Of a DNA stretch of 64,000 bases, positions 56,466-64,000 are shown piece after piece (the stretch's first letter is position 1; each line of letters opens with the position of its first letter). The DNA is taken from the NCBI GenBank assembly GCA_963743275.1, contig CAVUPB010000007.1, forward strand, positions 496,001-560,000, read 5' to 3'. This stretch comes from JALYLC01 sp963743275. GTDB lineage: Bacteria; Actinomycetota; Thermoleophilia; Gaiellales; JALYLC01. Below the pieces are notes generated by a model. The model saw only the letters and a list, made by a program, of their open reading frames with translations. It did no database searches and was not told the origin of the DNA. A program made the translations under genes and the position numbers.

Positions 56466-59400
56466 CCGCGCGCGCCCGGCGCGCGTGCAGATGGAGCATC
56501 GGACTCCTGCTCTGCGCGGCGCCGGCCGCATGCGCGCTGCCCGCAGGTGCGAGCGGCCCGGCGAGCGTGCGCGTGATCGTGCGCCTCACGCCGCCGCCGC
56601 TCGCCCTGATCGCGCCGGCGCGCCGGCAGCTGATGGGCGCCGGCAGCATCCGCCGCATCGACGCGGCGTCGTTCGGCTCCCGCCTCTACCTGGCGCGGCT
56701 GGCCCGTGTGCAGGAGCGGTTCGCGGCGCGCCTGCGGGCGGAGGTGCCCGGCACGCAGGTCGAGCGCCGCTACGGCGTCGTGCTCGACGCGCTGGCGCTG
56801 CGCGTGCCCGCGCGCTCGCTCGCGCGCGTCGAGCGGATGCCGGGAGTCGCCGCCGTCTACCCGGTCGCCGTCTACCACCCGCTCACCGACACCGTGCCTG
56901 CGCTCGTGGGCGCGGTGCCGCTGTGGGGGCCCGACCGCTCGGCGGCGGGCCAGGGCATCAAGGTCGGCGTGATCGACGACGGCATCGACGCGGGGGCGCC
57001 GTTCCTGGCGCCCGCCGGGCTGCGTGCGCCCGCGGGCTTCCCGCGCGGGCAGCGGCGCTTCACGAGCGGGCGCGTGATCGTGGCGCGGAGCTTCGCGGGC
57101 GCCGACGCGCCGCGCGCCGACCACCTCGCCTTCGACCCGACGGTCTCGGAGCACGGCACGCACGTCTCGGGCATCATCGCGGGCGCCTACGGCACCGTCG
57201 CGAAGCCCGGCCTCGGGCTGCCGGTCGTGCACGGCCTCTCGGGCGTCGCCCCCGGCGCCTGGCTCGGCAACTACCGCGGGCTCGCGCGCGGCGATCACGA
57301 GAGCGGCGCGATCGGCTCGACGGTCGAGCTCGCCGCGGCCGTCGATCGCGCGGTCGCGGACGGCATGGACGTGCTCAACCTCTCGCTCGGAGGCCCGCAG
57401 ATCGACCCGTCCGCCGACGCCCTCTCGCTGGCCCTGGCCAACGCGGCGCGCGCCGGCATCCCGTCGGTCGTCGCGGCCGGCAACGACTTCGACACGCGCG
57501 GGTACGGCTCGATCTCGTCGCCCGGCACGAGCGCGACCGCGATCACGGTCGCGGCCACGTCGAGCATCCGCGTCTTCGGCGTCATGGGCCGCATCAGCGG
57601 AACCGACGCACCCGAGCTCGCGCCCTTCACGGCGGTGCCGTCGATCGGACCCCGCCTCACGCCCGCGCTGACCCGGCCCACGCCGCTCGTGGGCGTGTCG
57701 GCCTACGGGCTCGACCGGCGCGCGTGCCGCGAGCCGGGCCACCGCCGCGCGCTGCGGGCCGTCGTCATCGTGCTGCGCGGCGGCTGCAGCTTCGGGTCGA
57801 AGGCGATCAACGCGCACGAGGCCGGTGCCGTCGCGGTGATCGTCGAGAGCGACCGCCCGGGCCCGCCGTTCGTCGTCGAGGAGGAGGCGGACCTGCCGCT
57901 GCTCGCCGTGACCGACGTGGTCGGCGAGGCCCTGCACGCCTACATCGCGCGCGCCGGCACCGCCGCGCGCGTGCGCTTCACGCGGACGCTGGCCGAGCTG
58001 CCGACGCCGCCGCGCGTGCTGACCGACTTCTCGTCGGCCGGGCCCACGCCGTTCGACCTGCTGCTCAAGCCCGATGTCTCCGCCCCGGGCGAGGCGATCC
58101 TCTCGTCCATCCCGATCGCCTCGACCGACTACCCCGGCGCGTTCGCGGCCTGGGAGGGCACGTCGATGGCGGCGCCCGCCGTGACCGGCGTCGTCGCGCT
58201 CATGCGCGAGCGCCACCCCGAGTGGACGCCGGCGCAGATCCGCGCCGCGCTGATCGGCTCGGCCGTCCCCGCCTACGCGGATTCGAACGCGACCGTCGAG
58301 GCCTCGCCCCTGCGCACGGGCGGCGGCTTCGTCGACGCGGCGGGCGCGGTCGCGCCCGGCCTGCTCTCGGAGCCCCCGGTGCTCGGCTACGGGCTGCAGC
58401 GGCCCGGGGCGAGCGTGACGCTGCCGGTCGCCGTCAGCGACGCCGGCGACGGCGCGGGCGCCTGGGCGGTGCGCGTCGACCGCCACGCCGGCTCGACCGG
58501 GGGCGCGGTCGCGTCGGCGCCCCCGGAGATCCTCGTGCCCGCCGGCGGCGCCGCGTCGCTTCCGGTCACGCTGACCGTGGCCGCGGACGGGGCCGAGGGC
58601 GACGTCGCGGGCTACGTCGTGCTCAGCCAGGGGCCGCGCACGCGGCGCATCCCGTACTGGGCGCACGTCGAGCGGCCGCGTCTCGCCGGCGCGACCGCGC
58701 GCGAGCTCCACCCCGGGATCGTGCGGGGAACGACGCTCGGCCAGCCCGATCGCGTCGAGCGCTACCGCTATCCGGCGTACACCGGCGCGCTCGGCCTGCC
58801 CGTGCGCTGGCGCGGGGGCGAGGCGCTCTACCGCTTCCACCTCGACCGGCGCGCGATCAACGTCGGCGTGACCGTCGAGCCGCTCTCGGGCGGCGGCCTG
58901 CGGCCGTTCCTGCTGCGCGCGCTCGACGAGAACCGCGTCGCCGGCGAGTCCGGGCTGCCGATCGACGTGGGCCCGTCGCTGACGGACGACCCGGTGCCGG
59001 CGACCGGCCTCTACGGCGCGCCCCCCGGCGACTACGCCGTCGTGATCGACTCGGCGCTGCGGCGCGGCGGCGCGTTCCGCCTGCGCTTCTGGGTCGACGA
59101 CGTGACGCCGCCCGCGCTCGGTCGCGTGCGCATCGCACCGAGCGGCACGGAGCTGCGCGTGCCGGTCACCGACGCGGGCTCGGGCGTCGACCCGCGCTAC
59201 CTCGAATGCGCCCTCGTGCAGCAGGGCTCGTCGACCGACCGCTCGTGCCGTCCGATCTGGGATGCGCGCAGGGGCATCGCGACGATCCGCATCGCGCGTC
59301 TCCCGGCAGGCCGCTACGCGCTGGCGCTGCGCGCCGGCGACTACGCCGAGTCGCGCGACGCCCTGGCGATCTCGATCAGCCCGCAGCACGTGCGCACGCG

Positions 59401-59500
59401 CGTGCTCGGCCTCACCGTCGACCCCAGCGGGGCGATCCGCGCGACCGCGGCGCCGGGCTCCGCGGCGTTCGACGCGCGGCGGCAGGTCGAGGGCGGCTGA
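56462..59500 (+). CDS. Secreted S8 subtilase with PA domain
   Basis: 1012 aa, intact paralogue of 51564-54429. Signal peptide about 1-29. Propeptide-like region (about 35-145), then D172 (GVIDDGID), H231 (EHGTHVSGI) and S568 (GTSMAAP). Inserted PA domain (about 400-500: RRACREPGHRRALRAVVIVL, RGGCSFGSKA) with a likely disulphide. C-terminal beta-sandwich domains (about 640-1012). Start GTG 56462 is fused to the sucD stop. Likely an extracellular protease; the PA domain usually shapes substrate choice. Confidence 0.92.
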   Translation: MTARARRACRWSIGLLLCAAPAACALPAGASGPASVRVIVRLTPPPLALIAPARRQLMGAGSIRRIDAASFGSRLYLARLARVQERFAARLRAEVPGTQVERRYGVVLDALALRVPARSLARVERMPGVAAVYPVAVYHPLTDTVPALVGAVPLWGPDRSAAGQGIKVGVIDDGIDAGAPFLAPAGLRAPAGFPRGQRRFTSGRVIVARSFAGADAPRADHLAFDPTVSEHGTHVSGIIAGAYGTVAKPGLGLPVVHGLSGVAPGAWLGNYRGLARGDHESGAIGSTVELAAAVDRAVADGMDVLNLSLGGPQIDPSADALSLALANAARAGIPSVVAAGNDFDTRGYGSISSPGTSATAITVAATSSIRVFGVMGRISGTDAPELAPFTAVPSIGPRLTPALTRPTPLVGVSAYGLDRRACREPGHRRALRAVVIVLRGGCSFGSKAINAHEAGAVAVIVESDRPGPPFVVEEEADLPLLAVTDVVGEALHAYIARAGTAARVRFTRTLAELPTPPRVLTDFSSAGPTPFDLLLKPDVSAPGEAILSSIPIASTDYPGAFAAWEGTSMAAPAVTGVVALMRERHPEWTPAQIRAALIGSAVPAYADSNATVEASPLRTGGGFVDAAGAVAPGLLSEPPVLGYGLQRPGASVTLPVAVSDAGDGAGAWAVRVDRHAGSTGGAVASAPPEILVPAGGAASLPVTLTVAADGAEGDVAGYVVLSQGPRTRRIPYWAHVERPRLAGATARELHPGIVRGTTLGQPDRVERYRYPAYTGALGLPVRWRGGEALYRFHLDRRAINVGVTVEPLSGGGLRPFLLRALDENRVAGESGLPIDVGPSLTDDPVPATGLYGAPPGDYAVVIDSALRRGGAFRLRFWVDDVTPPALGRVRIAPSGTELRVPVTDAGSGVDPRYLECALVQQGSSTDRSCRPIWDARRGIATIRIARLPAGRYALALRAGDYAESRDALAISISPQHVRTRVLGLTVDPSGAIRATAAPGSAAFDARRQVEGG

Positions 59501-59523
59501 CGCCCGCCGCGGGCCAGGGCCTC

Positions 59524-59529
59524 TACGCT
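59524..59529 (+). promoter_or_regulatory. -10 hexamer TACGCT for the aminotransferase gene
   Basis: TACGCT, exactly 6 nt, then ATG 59536, in the 35-bp gap after the subtilase. Confidence 0.6.
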
Positions 59530-59535
59530 GGGGTC

Positions 59536-60624
59536 ATGGCCGAAGCGATCCCGTTCACGCGTGGCGTCCCGAGCGCCGACATGCTGCCCGTCGACGACTT
59601 CCGGCGCGCGCTCGCGACCGCGATGGAGCGGGAGCCGACCGTTGCGCTCTCGTACGCCACGGGCGGTCACCCGGGCCTGCGCAGGTGGATCGGGGCGCGC
59701 TACGGCGCGCCGGGCGAGCGCGTGATCTGCGCCAACGGATCGCTCGAGGCGTTCGCGTTCGTGGCCGAGGTGCTGCTCGCCCGCGCGACGACCAGGCGCG
59801 TGCTCGTCGAGGCGCCGACGTACGACCGCAGCATCCTGATCCTCAAGCGCGCGGGGGCCGACGTCGTCGGCGTGCCGGTCGACGGCGACGGCATCGACAC
59901 CGACGCGCTCGCGGCGGAGCTCGAGCGCGAGACGCCGGCCTTCCTGTACGTGATCCCGAACTTCCAGAACCCGAGCGGCGCGACGATGTCGCCCGAGCGG
60001 CGCACGCGCGTGCTCGAGCTCGCCGAGCAGCACGACGTCGTCGTCGTCGAGGACGATCCGTACGGCCTCCTGCGCTGGGCGGGCGAGTCGCCGGCGACGC
60101 TGTGCGCGCTCGACGGCGGCAACCGGGTGATGACGCTCTCGTCGTTCACGAAGACCGTCGCCCCGGGCCTGCGCGTCGGCTACGTCGTGGCGCCCGAGGC
60201 GCTCGCGACCGCGGTCGGGAAGTACGCCGAGAACACCTACATCTCGCCCTGCATGGTCTCGCAGACCGGCCTTGCCGCCTACTGCGAGGCCGGGTACTTC
60301 GAGCCGGGGGTCGAGCGCGCGAAGCAGGCGCTGAAGGAGCGCTGCGACGCCATGGTGGAGTCGGTGCGCGCCCACTTCCCGGCGAGCGCCCGCATGGTCG
60401 TGCCGCAGGGCGGCTACTTCCTGTGGGTCGATCTCGGAGCCGGGAGCGACACGACGGCGCTGGCCGCGCGCGCGGCCGAGGCCGGTGTGCCGTTCGTGAA
60501 GGGCGCCGACTTCTACGCCGACGGCGGCGGCACGACCTCGCTGCGCCTCGCCTTCTCCGCCGTGCCGCCGGATCGCATCCGCGAGGGCATCGAGCGACTC
60601 GGCGGGGTCATCGCCGCGGGCTGA
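59536..60624 (+). CDS. PLP-dependent aminotransferase class I/II (2-aminoadipate/MocR-like fold)
   Basis: 362 aa. PLP lysine K206 in SSFTKTVAPGLRVGY; YVIPNFQNPSGATMS and EDDPYGLLRW are the usual N-P-S-G and D-P-Y pocket motifs; the C-terminal Arg is in LRLAFSAV. Closest to the LysN or 2-aminoadipate/aromatic aminotransferase group, without the MocR DNA-binding domain. Substrate cannot be fixed. Followed 4 bp later by the carbonic anhydrase. Confidence 0.9.
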   Translation: MAEAIPFTRGVPSADMLPVDDFRRALATAMEREPTVALSYATGGHPGLRRWIGARYGAPGERVICANGSLEAFAFVAEVLLARATTRRVLVEAPTYDRSILILKRAGADVVGVPVDGDGIDTDALAAELERETPAFLYVIPNFQNPSGATMSPERRTRVLELAEQHDVVVVEDDPYGLLRWAGESPATLCALDGGNRVMTLSSFTKTVAPGLRVGYVVAPEALATAVGKYAENTYISPCMVSQTGLAAYCEAGYFEPGVERAKQALKERCDAMVESVRAHFPASARMVVPQGGYFLWVDLGAGSDTTALAARAAEAGVPFVKGADFYADGGGTTSLRLAFSAVPPDRIREGIERLGGVIAAG

Positions 60625-60628
60625 CGGC

Positions 60629-61276
60629 GTGCCGCTCGACGACCTCCTGCACGGCAACCGCGCGTGGGCTGCGGCGGTCGTGGCGCGCGACGCCGGCTTC
60701 TTCGCGCGGCTCGAGGCCCAGCAGGCCCCGCACTACCTCTGGATCGGCTGCTCCGACAGCCGCGTGCCGGCGAACGAGATCACGGGCACCGACCCCGGGG
60801 AGGTGTTCGTGCACCGCAACGTCGCGAACGTCGTGGTGCACACCGATCTCAACTGCCTCTCGGTGCTGCAGTACGCGATCGAGGTGCTGCGGGTCGAGGA
60901 GATCGTGGTCTGCGGGCACCTCGGCTGCGGTGGCGTGCTCGCCGCGCTCGACGGCCGGCGACACGGGCTGATCGACAACTGGCTGCGCCACGTGCAGGAC
61001 GTCGCCCACGAGCATGGCGCGCTGCTCGACGCGGTGCCCGAGAGCGACCGGGCCGATCTGCTCTGCCGCCTCAACGTCGTCGAGCAGGTGACGAACGTGT
61101 GCCGGACGACGATCGTGCAGGAGGCCTGGGACCGGGGCGGCCGGGTGCGCGTGCACGGGCTCGTGTACGGCCTCGCCGACGGAGTGCTGCGCGACCTCGG
61201 CGTCTCGACGAACGGCCCGGACGAGATCGACGCGCGCCGCCAGGCGTCCGTCTCTCGCCTCTCGGCCGGACTCTAA
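60629..61276 (+). CDS. Beta-class carbonic anhydrase
   Basis: 215 aa from GTG 60629. Zinc ligands C41 (GCSDSR, with D43 and R45), H97 and C100 (CGHLGCGG). Other family marks: ANEITGTDPGEVFVHRNVAN and LSVLQYAIEVL. Interconverts CO2 and bicarbonate, the carbon donor for the biotin carboxylase encoded in the same run, a plausible but unproven functional link. Confidence 0.95.
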   Translation: MPLDDLLHGNRAWAAAVVARDAGFFARLEAQQAPHYLWIGCSDSRVPANEITGTDPGEVFVHRNVANVVVHTDLNCLSVLQYAIEVLRVEEIVVCGHLGCGGVLAALDGRRHGLIDNWLRHVQDVAHEHGALLDAVPESDRADLLCRLNVVEQVTNVCRTTIVQEAWDRGGRVRVHGLVYGLADGVLRDLGVSTNGPDEIDARRQASVSRLSAGL

Positions 61277-61304
61277 CCCTCAACGCGAGGTAGAGAGTGT
61301 AGGC

Positions 61305-61634
61305 CTAGGTGCCGGGCGGCGGGCTCGCCGGCGGCGGCGACTCGACCGGGGGAGGCTGTGCGGTGTGCGCCGGGCCGCCGTGGGAGGTTCCCAGCGACGC
61401 CGCCCGGCGGCGCGCCAGCACGAGCGTCAGGAAGACGCCGAGCAGCGCTCCGAAGAGCAGCATCACGACCATCAGCGTGATCAGCGGCACGCCCGCGGAG
61501 AAGAGCACGAAGTCGACGCTCACGTGCTTCGAGTTCTTGATCACGAAGCCGATCACGTAGAGCGCCGCGACCGCGAGCACGCCGATGACGCCGTACAGCC
61601 CCTGGTCGGGCAGGTCGCGGAAACGCTTGAACAT
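61305..61634 (-). CDS. LapA-like (DUF1049) small membrane protein
   Basis: 109 aa with two helices (about 14-33, VIGVLAVAALYVIGFVI; about 48-72, LITLMVVMLLFGALLGVFL). An RRR cap follows, then a Pro-rich cytoplasmic or external tail (QPPPVESPPPASPPPG). LapA family members assist envelope assembly in Gram-negatives; the role in actinobacteria is unknown. TAAGAT 7 nt upstream of the ATG. Confidence 0.82.
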   Translation of the reverse strand: MFKRFRDLPDQGLYGVIGVLAVAALYVIGFVIKNSKHVSVDFVLFSAGVPLITLMVVMLLFGALLGVFLTLVLARRRAASLGTSHGGPAHTAQPPPVESPPPASPPPGT

Positions 61635-61641
61635 CGCGGCT

Positions 61642-61647
61642 ATCTTA
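61642..61647 (-). promoter_or_regulatory. -10 hexamer TAAGAT for leaderless start at 61634
   Basis: TAAGAT, 7 nt, then ATG on the minus strand. Confidence 0.55.
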
Positions 61648-61677
61648 GCCCCCGCATGCCCCTGCGAAACGGGAGCT

Positions 61678-61878
61678 CTAGCGCAGCATGCCGGCGACCG
61701 CTTCCTCGCCGTGCTCGAGCGCGTGCGGCAGCGGCACGAGCGGCGCCTGCGGGGGCGGCACGAGCCCGTCGATGCTGGCCGGGCGGAACGTCGGGCAGGG
61801 TGCGTCCAGGCGCAGCGCGCACAAGAGCTCCTGCCGGAAATAGCAGTCGTCGCAGGTGATGATCCGTCGCTTCTTCAA
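61678..61878 (-). CDS. Small cysteine-rich protein of unknown function
   Basis: 66 aa from TTG 61878: MKKRRIITCDDCYFRQELLC then ALRLDAPCPTFRPAS and a Pro-rich tail. Four Cys in a CxxC-x7-C-x7-C arrangement within 20 residues suggest a zinc or iron-sulphur site. I do not recognise the family. TAGGGT 8 nt upstream supports a leaderless TTG. Confidence 0.6.
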   Translation of the reverse strand: MKKRRIITCDDCYFRQELLCALRLDAPCPTFRPASIDGLVPPPQAPLVPLPHALEHGEEAVAGMLR

Positions 61879-61886
61879 CCCGGGAG

Positions 61887-61892
61887 ACCCTA
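61887..61892 (-). promoter_or_regulatory. -10 hexamer TAGGGT for leaderless start at 61878
   Basis: TAGGGT, 8 nt, then TTG AAG AAG on the minus strand. Confidence 0.5.
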
Positions 61893-61961
61893 GCCGGACC
61901 GCTGCCGCCGATCCACCGGCTCGCGCCCGGAATCCCCGCTACGAGCGGAAACCACTGAAAC

Positions 61962-63005
61962 CTAGGCGGCCGGCGCAGGCGCGCCGAGCGCGCGCAGGGC
62001 CTGGCGGAAGCTCGACACCGCAACGACCTCGACCCGCCCGTGCGCGGCGGCCCGCGCGTCGGCGGCGTTGCCGGCCGGGACGAGCACGAGGTCGGCGCCC
62101 CGGCGCACGGCGCCCAGCACCTTCTGCCGTACACCGCCGATCGGGCCGACGTTGCCGTCGAGGTCGATCGTCCCGGTGACCGCGATCTTGCGCCCCCGCG
62201 CGAGCGTGTGGCCGCTGACGGCGTCGTAGACCTCGAGCGTGAACGCGAGGCCCGCCGAGGGGCCGCGGCCGAGGCCGCGCGGCGAGATCGTGACCTTGAC
62301 GGGCAGCTGCGCGCGCGGCGGCGCGTCGTGCACGCCGAGGATCCCGATGATCGCGCGCGAGCGGTCGGAGGGGTCGCTCGTGAGCCGCGTCTGCAGCTCG
62401 AGCTTGCGCTTCCCGTCGAGCACGCTGAGATGGATGGCGGAGCCCGGCTTGCGCCCGCGCATCTGCCTCTGGAGGTCTGCGACGCGCGGCACGGCGACGC
62501 CGTCGATCGCCGTGATGACCATGCCGGGCCGCAGGCCGGCGCGGTAGGCCGGCGTCGGCCGGTCGACGCCGTCGAACGTCACGCCGGTGCGCTCGACCTT
62601 GACCGTGCGCCCGAGCGCGCGCAGCGCGACGACGCCCGCGACCGTGCGCGAGTCGGCGAACGTGAGGCGATCGACGCGATCGAGGTCGCTCTGGCTGCCG
62701 CCGGGCGGCACGACCGCCGCCGCGGGGAGGACGGTCGCGCCGTCCTCGAAGCGCGACAGCCACGACTCCGGCAGGCTCGCGCGGTGCACGAGCACGTCGA
62801 GGTAGTAGATGCCGGAGCCGTCGCGCGAGGGCGTGGGCTTGACGCCGCCGACGGCGACCACGGCGTCGGCCGGGTGCGGGTCGTCGGGCAGGAGCACGTA
62901 CTCGTCGGCCGGCGTCGCGAGCAGCCAGGCGCCGATCAGCACGACGAGCAGGACGCCCGCGACCGACAGGCCCACGACACGCGAATGGGAGCGCTCGGAC
63001 GGCAC
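61962..63005 (-). CDS. PDZ domain and Lon-type (S16) serine protease, YlbL-like
   Basis: 347 aa from GTG 63005, which is preceded by TACCGT exactly 6 nt upstream. One N-terminal membrane helix (about 10-30, VVGLSVAGVLLVVLIGAWLL). A PDZ domain (about 140-205; PAYRAGLRPGMVITAIDGV) and a Lon catalytic domain follow with the dyad S250 (GRGPSAGLAF) and K295 (GGVRQKVLG). Membrane-tethered extracytoplasmic protease common in Gram-positives. Confidence 0.93.
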   Translation of the reverse strand: MPSERSHSRVVGLSVAGVLLVVLIGAWLLATPADEYVLLPDDPHPADAVVAVGGVKPTPSRDGSGIYYLDVLVHRASLPESWLSRFEDGATVLPAAAVVPPGGSQSDLDRVDRLTFADSRTVAGVVALRALGRTVKVERTGVTFDGVDRPTPAYRAGLRPGMVITAIDGVAVPRVADLQRQMRGRKPGSAIHLSVLDGKRKLELQTRLTSDPSDRSRAIIGILGVHDAPPRAQLPVKVTISPRGLGRGPSAGLAFTLEVYDAVSGHTLARGRKIAVTGTIDLDGNVGPIGGVRQKVLGAVRRGADLVLVPAGNAADARAAAHGRVEVVAVSSFRQALRALGAPAPAA

Positions 63006-63011
63006 GCCCGC

Positions 63012-63017
63012 ACGGTA
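63012..63017 (-). promoter_or_regulatory. -10 hexamer TACCGT for the PDZ/S16 protease gene
   Basis: TACCGT, exactly 6 nt, then GTG 63005 on the minus strand. Confidence 0.6.
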
Positions 63018-63069
63018 GCCGCGGAGACGCGGAGGGCCTGTCGCAGGCGGCGCCTTGCCGGCGGGTCCT

Positions 63070-63168
63070 GCGCGACCTGTGGCCTTGTCGGGGTGCGGGC
63101 GGGCGCGACCTGTCGCCTTGCCGCGCTGCGGGCGGGCGCGACCTGTGGCCTTGTGGTGGTGCGTGCGA
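63070..63168. repeat. Three tandem copies of a 33-bp unit
   Basis: Units start at 63070, 63103 and 63136, each beginning GCGCGACCTGT and containing GCCTTG; the first two end GCGGGCGG. The third has diverged in its second half. The 33-bp length is a multiple of three, so it also reads as an 11-residue repeat in one frame. Confidence 0.75.
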
Positions 63169-63220
63169 CCGATACCTGGATTGCTGCCTCTCCTAGTCGC
63201 CGCGTTCGGTTCGTGCCTCA

Positions 63221-63233
63221 GGGGTCAGACCCC
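63221..63233. repeat. GGGGTCAGACCCC palindrome
   Basis: Same 13-bp core as the cluster at 27002-27084, here without the longer arms, showing the element is dispersed. Confidence 0.7.
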
Positions 63234-63376
63234 TTGATCCACGTCGCCGGGTTTCGTGCGTGCTCACGGGTCTGCCCCCGCGCTTCGTGAACAGTCGGCG
63301 GTGGTCCTTGCGGTCCTCAACCCGGGTGCGAGCGTTGTGGGCGGGTGTCCGCAATGACCCTCTCTCGCTTACTGGC

Positions 63377-63457
63377 ACGCCGGGTCAATGCCCCGCCGGG
63401 TACGGGGCTCGCCGGGTACGTGCCGCCGCGCGGCAGGGTACGTGCCACGCCGGGTAC
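63377..63457. repeat. Cluster of CCGGGTACG-type short direct repeats
   Basis: Five near-copies of C(G)CCGGGTACG or CAGGGTACGTG, some preceded by CAC or GTGCC, in 80 bp immediately upstream of the YbaK gene. Could be binding sites or a degenerate repeat. Confidence 0.5.
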
Positions 63458-63503
63458 GGCAACAGGCGGGCGGCCCACGCCGCCCGCGTGGCATCATCGC
63501 GGC

Positions 63504-63959
63504 GTGGCGGTCACGCGCGGCATGCGGTTTCTGCGCGAGCACGGGGTTCCGTTCGGCGAGCACCGCTACGAGCATCGCGTCAAGGGCGCCGCATACGCCG
63601 CCGAGGCGCTCGGGCTCGACCCGGCGATGGTCGCCAAGACGCTCGTGGCGCAGCTCGACGAGGGCTTCGTGTTCGCGCTCGTGCCGGGCGACCGCGAGCT
63701 CTCGCTGCGCGGGCTCGCGCGCGCGGCCGGCTCGCGCTCGGCGGCGCTCGCCTCCGAGCGCGACGCCCAGCGCCTGACCGGCTACCAGATCGGCGGCATC
63801 TCGCCGTTCGGCTCGCGCACCGCGCTTCCGGTGTACGCCGTCGCCGACTGGCTCGGGCGCGAGCGCGTCGCGCTCAACGGCGGCGCGCGCGGCGTGATCG
63901 TCGAGCTCGCGAGCGCCGAGCTCGTGCGGCTGCTCTCGCCGACCGCCATCGCGGAGTAA
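63504..63959 (+). CDS. YbaK/EbsC-type aminoacyl-tRNA deacylase
   Basis: 151 aa from GTG 63504 (VAVTRGMRFLREHGVPF). The YbaK fold pattern is seen: HRYEHRVKGAAYAAEALGLD, VAKTLVAQLDEGFVFALVPG (the catalytic Lys of the family), GYQIGGISPFGSRTALPVYA and ALNGGARGVIVELA. Such proteins clear Cys-tRNA(Pro). A CATCAT hexamer, 6 nt from the GTG, is a possible weak -10. Its stop TAA is part of the next promoter hexamer. Confidence 0.9.
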   Translation: MAVTRGMRFLREHGVPFGEHRYEHRVKGAAYAAEALGLDPAMVAKTLVAQLDEGFVFALVPGDRELSLRGLARAAGSRSAALASERDAQRLTGYQIGGISPFGSRTALPVYAVADWLGRERVALNGGARGVIVELASAELVRLLSPTAIAE

Positions 63960-63962
63960 CCT
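63957..63962 (+). promoter_or_regulatory. -10 hexamer TAACCT for the gene starting at 63971
   Basis: TAACCT overlaps the TAA stop of the YbaK gene and lies 8 nt before ATG 63971. Confidence 0.45.
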
Positions 63963-63970
63963 CCGCTCCG

Positions 63971-64000
63971 ATGTACGAGCCCGTCGACGCACTGCAGTCG
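63971..64000 (+). CDS. Start of an unidentified gene, cut by window edge
   Basis: Only ten codons (MYEPVDALQS) are visible, too few to identify. Supported by a TAACCT hexamer 8 nt upstream and by the short gap after the previous gene. Confidence 0.4.
   Translation, partial: MYEPVDALQS

Larger units (their letters stand above)
63006..63503. other. 500-bp repeat-bearing spacer
   Basis: Between the divergent PDZ protease and YbaK genes. It carries a 33-bp tandem repeat (63070-63168), the GGGGTCAGACCCC palindrome (63221-63233) and a run of CCGGGTACG repeats (63377-63457). A short frame at 63055-63237 encodes 11-residue repeats (GRARPVAL) but shows no start signal; I treat it as non-coding. Confidence 0.55.

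Noticed and set aside
56285..59389. A 1034-codon minus-strand frame opposite the second subtilase
   Set aside because: It is rich in Arg, Gly, Ala and Asp with no recognisable motif, exactly what the complement of a high-GC3 gene gives. The plus-strand frame has the full catalytic triad.
63070..63168. CRISPR array
   Set aside because: Units are directly abutting with no unique spacers, and no cas genes are nearby.
63055..63237. Small gene encoding 11-residue repeats
   Set aside because: The frame is explained by the 33-bp DNA repeat; it has no ribosome site or -10 hexamer at its start.

Overview
This is a very GC-rich stretch (third positions almost all G/C, frequent GTG starts) with the gene content of a deep-branching actinobacterium. 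A Thermoleophilia-type lineage (Gaiellales/Solirubrobacterales) is my best guess; that is inference from gene content and style, not from a marker gene. I found no rRNA, tRNA, CRISPR array or phage genes.

Layout. 1-2.9 kb: two tandem FG-GAP beta-propeller proteins on the minus strand. 3.2-8.3 kb: a branched-chain amino-acid (Liv) ABC transporter operon, livK-H-M-G-F. Only livF is intact; the other four carry about 14 single-base frame breaks, mostly in C or G runs. 8.3-13.0 kb: a double-ATPase ABC protein with a giant FtsX-type permease on the minus strand. 13-19.4 kb: a polytopic membrane protein, an orphan Flp pilin with a clear terminator, several uncharacterised proteins, an oligoendopeptidase F, and a structured leader in front of a small membrane protein. 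19.8-23.9 kb: a secreted protein and the selenocysteine genes selB-selA. 24-31 kb: a VanW/YoaR-type protein, an M50 membrane protease, a palindromic repeat cluster, a MoaD-MoaE fusion, a methylmalonyl-CoA mutase large subunit and an MFS transporter. 31-42.9 kb: a long minus-strand run with M42 aminopeptidase, two amidohydrolases, a STAS protein, a complete dipeptide ABC transporter, an M55 D-aminopeptidase, an SDR and RsgA. 42.9-61.3 kb: a plus-strand run with propionyl-CoA carboxylase beta, a secreted hydrolase, a probable carboxylase epsilon subunit, pabC-pabB, a MITE-like element, the biotin carboxylase/BCCP alpha subunit, a GNAT, two subtilases flanking sucC-sucD, an aminotransferase and a beta-carbonic anhydrase. 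61.3-64 kb: a LapA-like protein, a small Cys-rich protein, a PDZ/Lon-type protease, a 500-bp repeat-bearing spacer, a YbaK deacylase and the start of one more gene.

How the genes fit together. The carboxylase (beta, epsilon, alpha), the methylmalonyl-CoA mutase and succinyl-CoA ligase together describe propionyl-CoA to succinyl-CoA to succinate flux. The Liv and Dpp transporters, the M42/M55/M3 peptidases and the secreted subtilases point to growth on protein and amino acids, whose branched-chain breakdown feeds propionyl-CoA.

Expression signals are unusually readable. About 16 genes that begin transcription units have a TANNNT hexamer ending 6-8 nt before the start codon with no Shine-Dalgarno, as expected for leaderless mRNAs. 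Genes inside operons mostly begin in GTGA, ATGA or TGATG overlaps.

Frame breaks: besides the Liv operon, the large permease, selB, pabB and one subtilase each have one break at a C or G run. The coding sense resumes cleanly after each, so sequencing or assembly indels are the simplest explanation, but recent decay of the Liv operon is not excluded.
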